Shown here piece by piece: positions 54,642-64,000 of a DNA stretch of 64,000 nucleotides. A model generated the notes under the pieces. It ran no database searches and was not told the origin of the DNA. It saw nothing but the letters and a program-made list of their open reading frames with translations. The position numbers were made by a program, and so were the translations under genes. The stretch lies in contig BLJB01000055.1 in the NCBI GenBank assembly GCA_013423325.1, positions 292,508 through 356,507 of the forward strand, in the 5' to 3' direction. The stretch's first letter is position 1. Each line of letters opens with the position of its first letter. The stretch is from Usnea hakonensis (Eukaryota > Ascomycota > Lecanoromycetes > Lecanorales > Parmeliaceae).

Positions 54642-57600
54642 GATTTGTAGAGTAGCTCAACGAGCAGAGTATAATTACGTTGCTCCTTGCTCAATCTCAG
54701 CAATGTCCGTCGAGCATGAGAAGTTGGTTGAGAGGATATTGGAAGAAACCCACGACGTTATATAATACGTGGTTGTTACAGGGAGTATTTTATTCTCGTC
54801 TAAAGTTGATCGCGCCACGCATGCAGCGAACCGTGGCGCGATACACAAAACGGCAGCAATGCCATAAAAGGATACTATAGCTTTTGACGAGCATCTCCGT
54901 GACAATACCGGTCAGCACTACTGCAGAACTGCGTTAGTAATTCTCTAGCGTACGTGGGGAGTCCTTACAGACAGAGGATGAGAAGTGCTTTGCAAGAATA
55001 TGCAATTACCCGATCACGGCTTTGGCGCCGCGCTAGTGATGGAGCACTTTGGTCAGTGATCATTCACCAATGATTTCATACTTCGTTTAAAAGAGTGGAC
55101 TCAAGAACTTGCAAAAGCTACCAGATGTAGCCGATCAATGATGCTGCTGACTCGCACATGAGTGGTGGAGTGGAGAGGCTCTCATTTGTGCTTATCAATG
55201 TAGTCAAAATTTCTACAAGAGTTGAACTGCACCTTTATTTCCTAAGGCTCAGCAGTGCTCACGCAGAAAAGGGACTATGCGAAGAAAGGGTCGAGGAAAC
55301 TTGAAAGGGGTGTAGACTTTGAACAGTCGGCGGCTCACTCACCACGAAAGCATTTTCTCACGGATTACCCTCTTAGATACATCATGCATGCGTCCCGCGC
55401 TTAGCGAAGGTATATCAACGCAAGAACTCAATCTTGCCATGCACCTGCTTCGCTTTGCTGACGGATCAAGGTAGTTGCTTGAAAAGCAAGGCAAGTGCAG
55501 GGCGCGTTTAGTCAGCCGGCAGGATATGGAGCTAGTAACCTTACCAAATAATAGCAACAGCGGTTTGCCTTCACCTACCAATGTAAATCACTGTTACCCC
55601 TATCTTTTCAATCGTTCTCAATATGAGACTTGTGTCATAGCCTCGAAATCCACTCACCATTGTCATGTGGCTTCTGTGCCCAACCGTATTTTCGTCCTTC
55701 TCTACAAGGCGCTTCTCATCCTTTGTTGTAACTTCTCCAGTCTTCTATGTCTAATACAGGTCGACCATACTTTCCATTCTTCTCCCCTTCTTCAGCTCTT
55801 GAATTTTGACTTGTATGGACCACCTTTTGATCGTCTGTCTTTCGAATGCATGTAGGTATCTTGACGGATGGAACTCAGGTGGCCAAATGGATGCTTACGT
55901 TCATTGAAATGAGAGCTAGAGGGCTCAGGTACAATTGGACTGGATTTATGTGGGCTTCTGAGTTTGACAGTTGAGACGAAGTTGTGCTATCGATTGAGCA
56001 TCTCTTCGGCGACGCACGCCACTCCGTAGAAAAGAAAGGTAAAGGGAGGGTGGAAGGGAAAGAAAGAGAAGGGGAGAGGGAGCGCTGCCGTGATTATACT
56101 TTCGGGTGAACAGGAGGTCTTGGGCTCAATCACAGATCTCGCTGCTGGATGGAAAGGAAGGTCTCAGTGTCTTGGTGGGTCAGTTTTGCAGCAGTTTTTA
56201 TTGTGGCGCCTTGGTATTATGTAGATGCAGGCATACATCCATCGTCTCACTGAACGACTATCCACTCAAATCTTCTCTAGCTCGTGCTCATGATTCACCA
56301 AGCATTAGAGTTTTGGTCGAGGTGTGTTGTAAAGTCCACATTTCGCTAGCAAAGGTCAAGCTGCGGTGAACATTTGATAGACTGGTTGTGGCGACCTACT
56401 ACATAATTTGCCCCAACCAGTCGTCCAGCTTGATGATATTAGCTCTTACATGAACTTTGTGCAGGAAATCCAGACTGACTTACTCCACATATCCAGGTAA
56501 TTGAGGGTTCTCAGTTTGTGGAGGGCAGGAAAAGCCGCTTGAACCGCATTTTAGACGTGCCCCAAGGATAGAAAGAGGCTTGATTTACCTGTTCCAGGCT
56601 CGAGGACATGACTGAGTGACGACGGGGTCGCTGTAGTGGTAGCATCTTGGAAAATAGACCCCAGTGTAAAAGCACATATCGACTGGGGGCGACTCAGCCA
56701 TATGTAAACCTTTCAATCGGAAGACATACCGGTGATTGTGACAGAAGCTCGAACAGTTGAGCTATCGAATGTAGACAATTCTGAGGATATGAATGCAGTT
56801 CAAATTCTAAGAGTGGATGGTGGCCTTTATATGTCCTCTCTGACTTCCGCGTAACACAAATGTGTTATCAATAAGCCTCGTATCAGCTACCACACCAGGC
56901 AGCCAAACAGCTGGGCGGATTCAGGGCAGGTGGTTTCATATCCAGAACTGTGACTGGATCATGACAAATTAGAGGCCTTGAAAATTTTCATGAAAGAATT
57001 GAAAAAGGCAGATTGACTACCTTTATATGCAGGGCGGTCGACTAGGTGTATTATCATTCGCTAATTGATAATTAAGTAGGCGTTGGGATTCGGGCAGCGT
57101 AGCTTCCGGCGGATGTGTGTGTGCTCAAGTCGGCGCTGAGTGGCCAAGGTACCACGAGCCTGGAAACGGGCAGCAAAGAATTTGTCTAAGAATCTCATGA
57201 TTGGCCTGAGCTTGATGTTATTGTCACAATGATTTTGCTTGGTTGTCCGCAAGGCATCAAGCTAAGCCACGAATAAGGTTTTCATCAGCCTGGTACTAGT
57301 TGCTCGGGTTTCACATCAACGCCCCCATCCAACTTACATGCAGGATCCCGTATCCGATAATTACATGTAGGTGCACTCTATGAGGTGAGAGTATTTTCTT
57401 GAGAGTTCAAAATAGAAAATGCACAAATGAATAGCTTAGTCATCCAAGTCATTTCTTCGTCTTCCTCTTTCTGGTCACGTGGACTTGGCTCAGATCTTGA
57501 AGAAAAATCACCCACAACGATTGATAGGACGAGATGGGCCGCGCTCCTTGACCTTTGCTGCAAATGTCGCAATACATCTTCTCTATTGATACTTACGAGT

Positions 57601-57681
57601 GCTCCCACTCAATAGACTGGCGCTATACGATCATATACTTGGCTTCAGAAGCTGAAAATGACGAGGATGACGGATTCGACA
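54642..57681. other. Gene-poor stretch
   Basis: Frames of up to 126 codons without motif. A perfect 11-base hairpin lies at 54809-54842. From about 57380 the minus strand may hold the degenerate 3' end of the HET-domain relic. I accept no gene. Confidence 0.45.
54809..54842. repeat. Perfect 11-base inverted repeat
   Basis: ATCGCGCCACG pairs with CGTGGCGCGAT around a 12-base loop. It lies upstream of the MFS gene starting at 54641 (minus strand), about 170 bases from its ATG, and could be a regulator-binding palindrome. Confidence 0.5.
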
Positions 57682-58930
57682 TCAATCCAGTATGAATTCT
57701 TGATGATCAAGTCCTTCTAGCCTCCAAAAACGCCGCCTACGACCAACACAATGCAGGATATTGCAATCATCGGCAGATTGCCCTGTTGCCAAAACTCTCC
57801 ATGACAAGGCCTGGTTTCTATAATTCGAATGATGTACTCTGTCGCCTAGATTTGTGACTGGCGTAAAGATCTGATCCCCCATTTTGCAGGCTTCAAACCA
57901 AACAAACGGTTCTTTATTGGGTGGATAATCATAGGAGCGCCACACATTGTTACTCCATCCTTACAGACTTGCTCGATCAGCAGTCTTACGAGGAGTAGTC
58001 TATCCGAGGCCTCTTTTTCGGGGTCCGAATTCATGTGAAGCATAGATGCGACCTCTAACCTCTTGCTCATCATACATGAGGTGCTGATTCGCCGCGGATT
58101 CTTGCACTCAGTGGCCAAAAATCATATCATTTAAGTATGGGAGCGGAGCTTCCAATAATTCATGTTCCGAAGCATCAAATGACCTCGTCGTCCCTAAAGG
58201 CTGGATACATTTCTATGTAGACCAACTTCACTCACAGAAGCCTACCTCGATAAGCTCGTGAAGTAGAATCTAGAAAATATCTTGTACTAAGGGTCTTTGT
58301 CGTTCAAGGCTATCTAAAACACTCTCACCTTTTTAAAATGCAACTTCTTCTTGCTATCTCGATGGGGTGGTCAGATTCTTGGTAGACCAAGTCCATCTCT
58401 TGAATAGCGTCTCCTTTTTCGACGCTGTCCTTTTGGTCGATGCATTCCTGGTCAATCCAAAGAGCATTGACGTTCTTGGCCTTCGCGTAAGCCATCGAGC
58501 GGTACAAGACATCAAAAGGTGCGTTGCTCGGTCTCGCTGACAGGTTCTCATAGGCTACTTGAAGAGGTTTATCACTGTCACTAGGAGACTAATTTGTGCG
58601 CTCCCTATCCCAGCAGTATGATACCGCAACGTATGCAGAAGCATCTTTCAAAGCCGCACGGCAAGCCAATTTTAGAAAACATTTACTAGAGTCAGGAAGA
58701 TGCAGCGCAAAGGTTGATATATGTGGTTGCACTGCTAATGAATCGCTTTCTGATGTGGGTGAAGTTGTTTCCCCGCCACTCGGCTGATTGAAAATCAAGC
58801 AACGCATTCTGGTAATCCACCCTCGCGCTCGAGATCGACGATAGCCATTGTTTGAGAGACCAACCATTTGCTCCCGCAGATGTTCTGGAGAAGCTTGTAT
58901 ATCACGAAGATTCCGATCAACATCATTCAT
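57682..58930 (-). pseudogene. Broken HET-domain gene
   Basis: The ATG at 58930 opens a frame that reaches the first HET block, KDASAYVAVSYCWD, and then meets TAG at 58589-58591. Past the stop the same frame continues directly through the expected second block, ALWIDQECIDQKDSVEK, and DLVYQESDHPI before ending at 58325. No intron with GT..AG ends could remove the stop while keeping the frame. Further minus-strand pieces (58118-57846, 57945-57682) in other frames read like the degraded C-terminal region. HET domains trigger incompatibility cell death in filamentous fungi. The gene is a nonsense-mutated allele or relic. The left boundary is uncertain. Confidence 0.7.
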
Positions 58931-59587
58931 CGTGTCTTGTATTCGCTCTCGTCCTTCCCTTACTTGAAGAGCCTTCCTCTGGCTCCTGGGTCAAGGTTTA
59001 CCATCCGCGAAAATCCGTTTCGGGGGACTGGCTCAGTGGAGATTGCAGAACCTTAAATCTCAATTCTGTGAATGGGCATTGAAATCAAACAGAGCTCTAT
59101 CGGTCTAATTGGCTTATCTAGCGCGGTAGTTGAACCTATATCAGGCCTCGTTCCTGCTCTATATGCGTATCGAGCTCTAGTCTTTCTCGGCCTTCCAGGA
59201 CTTTAGGCCTTGTGGAACGTGATCTTTGAACCTGTTGTTGTGAGACGACAGCTGAAAGGGTCAGAAGCAACCTGCTCATCCTACAGAGACTCTTCTGATT
59301 GACAAATCCACTTAAGAATGGTCGGATTCGACGTGAGGTTTCGATGCGGAATAACATTTGGCCGAATGATTGTACTTTAGCGTACACACTAAGCTCGTTT
59401 TTGGCTAAATTGGAGAAGCACGCAATCATGGCATGAGAGCTTCTCTCTTTCCCCTCTCTTCCTTTTCATTCACAAGGAGCAACATGATCTTGATAAATCC
59501 ACTCTCTTCTGTCTGCGTATTGCCAAATCCCATTTCTACCCACCCATCCGATAGACCCAGCATCTCTGTGTCACCGGCTTTAACAGG
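58931..59587. other. Intergenic, promoter of the amino-acid permease
   Basis: No gene seen. Minus-strand frames near 59136-59686 overlap the permease start and lack motifs. Confidence 0.5.
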
Positions 59588-61498
59588 ATGAGCGCTCATA
59601 CTGAAATATTCCCCAAGAGCATGCACCAAGACAAATTCCCAAGTCCCCCAATGTCCGCAATGTCCGAAATCAAAGATGTCGGCCACGATGACAACGGCTT
59701 GGAGGCTGCCACGGGCGGCCGTTCTGTCGTCGCGGACAGATTGGCTCGAAAATTGTCTGCTCGCCAGGTACAGATGATTGCAATCGGCGGTACCATCGGC
59801 ACTGGACTATTCCTTGGCACGGGCAAATCGCTCGCTACTGGTGGGCCCGCATCTATGCTGATAGCATATGCACTCGTAGGAGTTATTGTATTTATCACGA
59901 TGTTGTCTCTGGGAGAAATGGCTGCTTTCGTCCCAATTGCCGGGTCTTTCTGTACTTTCGCGGGGTGAGAAATGATGCGAGAATTCAACTTGTGCATTCG
60001 CTCACACTTCAAGATAGCCGATTCGTTGATGATGCATTTGGATTTGCTTTGACCTGGAATTATTGGTTTAATGATGCCGTATCTATGGCCTCGGATTTGG
60101 TAGCATTACAGTTAATCCTGCAATACTGGACTTCAACGTTTCCTGGCTGGGGCTTGAGTTTGATCTTTTGGGTATTGTTGATTTTGGCCAACATTGCAAC
60201 AGTCAGAATATACGGTGAAGTGAGCGGCAAGCCATTCACGATCAGCATTTCTAGCTAATGAGGGTGATAGCTTGAATATTGGCTTAGTCTGTTGAAAGTT
60301 ATTACTATCATCGTGCGCTTTTTCTATCAATGTTCGACATTACAATTCATTAATCTATCGTCAAATAGATTTTCATACTTTTGGGAATTGCAGTCAACTG
60401 CGGTGGGAACACCGCCCACCATTACATCGGGGGTCACAACTGGTTCATTGGCGATGCACCTTTTGTTGGGGGAATTGGTGGCTTTGCCTCCGTATTTGTG
60501 ACGGCTGCATTTGCATGTAAGGACTATTCCTCCTGCGGCCTTGTGTCTCTAATTTTGACAGATGGGGGAACTGAGTCTATTGCAATCACCGCCGGCGAAA
60601 CTAAAGATCCAGCACGGACCATGCCCAAAGTTGTACGAAACGTTTTTTGGCGAATCCTACTTTTCTACTTGCTCTCCGTCCTCATCTTAGGTCTCAATGT
60701 CCCATACACTACACCTGATCTTGATAGTAAGGATACGAGGACTTCTCCTTTTACACTCGTTTTCCAAATGGCGGGCTCCACAGCAGCTGGTAGTTTCATC
60801 AACGCCGTCATCATGACAAGCGTACTTTCTGCGGGAAACCACGCTTTGTTCGCAGGGACGAGACTACTTTATACGCTAGCCGTCGACAAGCATGCCCCCG
60901 CATTCTTCTCTACCTTGAACAGAAATCAAGTACCCTGGATCGCGGTACTGGCGACATCTGCTATAAGTATACTTTGCTTCGGAGCTAGCTTCATTGGTGC
61001 CGGCCAACTATGGACTTGGCTCCAAAAGTGAGCAAAGTCCATCCTCGAAAGCGGCATCCCTCATGACTAACACTCTTTAGCATCGTCGGTGTGTCGAACC
61101 AATTATCATGGATCGCCATTGGGATCGCCTCGCTCCGCTTCCGCGCGGCGATCAAGGCTCAGAACAAAGAGCATCTTCTACCCTTCAAAAATTGGACCTA
61201 TCCCTGGGGTCCGTGGTTCTCTGTGATCCTCAATTCATTCCTCGTATTGGTGCAGGGTTGGAGTAGCTTCAGTCCGTCCTTTGGCGCAGTGACCTTTGTC
61301 AGCCTCTACGTCGAGCTGCCCATCATGCTTGTCATGTACTTGGGATGGAAGGCTCTGAAGCGCACCAAGGTGGTAAGATTAGTCGACATGGATCTCGAGA
61401 CCGATACGTATCCAGCGAAACGACTTGATTCATCCTCCGAGTCCGAAAAGAGCGCATGGAAAGATCGTGCGTACTCTATCTGGAGATGGCTGCTATAG
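59588..61498 (+). CDS. Amino-acid permease (YAT/AAP family)
   Basis: Six exons (59588-59964, 60018-60219, 60271-60312, 60369-60516, 60562-61027, 61081-61498) joined in phase give 550 residues. The family opening is QVQMIAIGGTIGTGLFLGTG in helix 1, followed by LGEMAAFVPIAGSF. The 42-base third exon encodes LEYWLSLLKVITII and would be missed without splicing. Other signatures are TWNYWFNDAVSMASDLVALQ, NCGGNTAHHYIGGHNW, the AYGGTESIAITAGETKDP loop and SAGNHALFAGTRLLYTLA. Twelve helices are expected in the plasma membrane, with proton-coupled uptake. The specificity (general or cationic) cannot be fixed. The acceptor of intron 1 must be AAGATAG rather than the earlier AAG, which would create a stop. 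Confidence 0.93.
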
Positions 61499-62485
61499 TG
61501 GTTGAAGTCAGAGGGTCCAACCACTGAATTAAAACTACGTCCTTTCTAGGGTTGATTCCTTTGCGATTAATTAAGGATACCGATCAAGCCAGCTGTTGAA
61601 AATTAGGTGAGACTTTCCGATTTGTAAGACCTCCCAGTTTTACAAGTTCTTGCTGTTAGTTCTATTGGTGAATGCGACGTAGACATGATTCTAGACCAGA
61701 TGATGATACTCTTCATCCAGCGACCGATAGGACTAGGAGACTGCTTTGCACGAAAATCCTCACACAGGCACGCGCACAAATACAAACACCCCCATAACCT
61801 CTATCATCGTCACCATAGCTACAACACAGCAGCTCCAACCCTCTAAAAAGTCGGTACTCTCTTATGCAACACAATTGCAAACCTGAAACCCTATCAAGAC
61901 CCAGCACAGTAACAGCACCTCTCCAACCCAAAACATTCCCGTAATACTAAGTCGCTTCATATCCATTAGTAGAACACTAGAAAGTGTCACGGAAACAATA
62001 TGATGTGATTATACATATGTGGTAATATAATGTAATGTAATATAATAGAAGATAGCACATGAGCCCCGTCGCTGAACTGGTTCTAGCCCCAAGTACTTCC
62101 TGTGGAGTACCCCACCTATTCATCCTGTTCTATGATATGATAGGATGCTTAAGGTACTCCTAGATAGGGCGAATGGGTGAGGGGTGTATGGAACTTACAC
62201 AAGTAATAATAAAGGATTGTATCATCTTTGGGGGGAGATATAAAGTAATAGACCCGTTTCCAAAATCTTCTATACCTACCTAGATAAGGTAGATATCCTC
62301 ACCATGTCTCATAACGACTCCCTACCTCAATTTACAATCTTCCAAAAACAATCTCGATAGAATTCTGTAGTAGATGAGATTAAGAAGATATTGACTGATA
62401 CCTAATAGTGGCTAGCTGAAATAGCCTAAATGAAACACAAGATGAAATCGTTGACACATTCCCACACACATAAACAACCATACTA

Positions 62486-62538
<53 letters not shown>

Positions 62539-62873
62539 AACCCCTCCCCTCTCCCATCACTTCACATCTAACAAACCTAGCACCCACCTCCCCCTCCCCC
62601 TCTTTCCCTCGTAAATTTTTACCAAAGAATACCTTTCTTTGGAACCGGAGTTCTAGGGTTGATCGGCTCGAATAATTTGGGTTTACTTTTTCAAAGGGAG
62701 GTTAGGTAGGGGACTTGAGAGTAGCATGTGTTTGTGGTGTTTTGTTGTGGGGGTTGGTGGGGGGTGAGATTTATGGGGTAAGGGGGGAATAGAGGGAGGG
62801 AGGGGGGGTGGGACGGGATGAAAGAGGGGAGCGGGTGAGAGGGGGTTGGTGAGAGAGCACATCATAAGATGGT
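61499..62873. other. Intergenic with AT-rich repeats and a poly-C run
   Basis: Contains short TAATGTAATATAATG-like repeats near 62022-62048 and a 50-base C run (62487-62536). No gene seen. Confidence 0.55.
62487..62536 (+). repeat. Poly-C run of 50 bases
   Basis: Fifty consecutive C, preceded by ACTAT and followed by AAAACCCC within a pyrimidine-rich flank. Such length is unusual in fungal DNA and may partly be an assembly or sequencing effect. Confidence 0.9.
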
Positions 62874-63838
62874 CTATGCGCTTACCTTTTCCCTTTGGAG
62901 TTTACTAAACCCAAACATCCTCGCAATGACCCACTCCGCAACAACATCCGGAAGAACCCAACTCAACCACTTCACAATCCCAGCAGCCCCCCCCGCCCAA
63001 ATCGTCCTCGTCCTCCACAACCATCCCTCCGCACCAAGTACTTTCCCAACAACCTCCCTCGCATACATCCCCGTCTCCATCCCCACCTCCTGGCTATGAA
63101 CCTGCCTCCTCCGATAATCCTCCTCAAGCACCTTATACTCACTATCTTCCCGCAAACTCCTCTGCACCCTTGCAATCCGACTCTTCACCCCGCCAGTCAC
63201 GACGGTGATGACGTGCACGCCCAAAGGAGCTACTTCGATACGGAGCGCTGCGCTGTATGAGTGAAGCGCGGCTTTTGAAGCGTTGTAGACGGAGCCCCAA
63301 ACGTAGGGGATACAGCCGGCGACGGAACCGATTTGGACAATGGTCCCGCGCGATCTACGGAGGAGGGGCATGAATGTTTGACAGAGACGGACGACGGCGA
63401 AGAAATTGGTGGCGAAGACGGATTCCATTTCTGAAAAGTCGGCTTCGAGGGCTGGGATGGTGTAGTCTGGGTGATGTGAGCGCATATAAGATTGGACTAC
63501 TTGTATCATGTAGCTTGCTTACTCCTCCCGGCGTTATTTACCAAGTAGTCTAATTTGCCGCCCGTCATTTCTTTGACCTTTTCTTTACACGCATTGATGC
63601 TGGTTACTTGATCAACCTCAAGACTAAGGGTTTCTATACCCAGCTCCGCCAAATCCCGAATCGTTTCTGCGGTTCTTGCTGTAGCGAGAACTCGCAATCC
63701 TTTTGCATGGAATTCGCGAGCGAGAGCGTTCCCAATGCCTCCGGGACTGCACCTGTGAGATTAATCAGAATAAACATTTTTGACAGAGGACGAGAGACTT
63801 TACCCAGTTATCAGTACAATCTTACGGGGATCTGCCAT
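62874..63838 (-). CDS. AYR1: Ayr1-like short-chain dehydrogenase/reductase
   Basis: Three exons (63838-63804, 63752-63523, 63466-62874) give 285 residues. The NADP-binding loop is completed only by splicing: VLITGCSPGGIGNALA. LDYLVNNAGRNYTIPAL, also spliced, holds the NNAG motif. The catalytic serine lies in IVQIGSVAG and the YxxxK in VYNASKAALHSY. This layout matches yeast Ayr1 (1-acyldihydroxyacetone-phosphate reductase, also a triacylglycerol lipase) of lipid droplets and ER. The C-terminal segment (WLSWVLPDVVAEWVIARMFG) is hydrophobic and may anchor it in a membrane or lipid droplet. It lies next to no other lipid gene. The exact substrate is inferred from family. Confidence 0.85.
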
Positions 63839-64000
63839 CGTATGTAGTCATTGGTGGGATGGGATGAGATGTATGTTGTAGGAAGAGAGATTTAAAAGTG
63901 CTCATTGCCAAGCCTTTTTGTTTTCCAAGAAGCGAGCCTCGCCAAGACAAGAATAAAATGCAGAGTGGAGCAATTCTTAAGTTGGATAAGTCTTCAACGA

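Overview
The window is nuclear DNA from a filamentous ascomycete (Pezizomycotina). The genes have short introns of roughly 45-75 bases, GT..AG ends and CTRAY-type branch sites. They encode typical fungal families: a Zn(II)2Cys6 regulator, several MFS carriers, F-box proteins, a HET domain, Lcl2, and a mitochondrial ribosomal protein. A Leotiomycete-like origin is my guess from gene content only. I reconstructed spliced models by hand, checking codon phase across every intron and that the total coding length divides by three. I found no convincing tRNA, rRNA or CRISPR.

Layout. 1-2.2 kb holds no recognisable gene. 2.2-8.6 kb has a predicted amidoligase and two divergent F-box genes, with a small inverted-repeat transposon between them. 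9.1-18.8 kb holds a Zn2Cys6 regulator convergent with a DHA2-type MFS exporter, a TAP-like serine peptidase, and a head-to-head M18 aminopeptidase. 19.9-25.7 kb has two low-complexity hypothetical genes, then mitochondrial bL27 (MRP7) and LCL2 in divergent orientation. The space between those two is mostly filled by a second, larger copy of the same transposon family. That copy carries its own nested palindromic insert. 26.1-32.1 kb has a half SDR gene, an FtsJ-type methyltransferase with a core-deleted tandem relic, and a 5'-nucleotidase. 32.8-39.2 kb has a sugar transporter, a WW-domain protein, an ankyrin protein and a four-helix membrane protein. 42.5-50 kb has a 78-residue membrane protein, an ACC-synthase-like aminotransferase, a protein that may belong to cell-death signalling, and a doubtful membrane protein. 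52.6-63.8 kb has a second drug-type MFS carrier, a broken HET-domain gene, an amino-acid permease and an Ayr1-like reductase. A run of 50 C lies between the last two.

Most genes appear to work independently. The clearest functional neighbourhoods are regulator plus exporter (9.1-13.4 kb) and two exopeptidase-type genes sharing one upstream region (14.0-18.8 kb). The most unusual items are the transposon pair with perfect 8-base target duplications, the nested palindrome, the FtsJ relic and the repeat-tailed helical protein at 46.6-47.6 kb.
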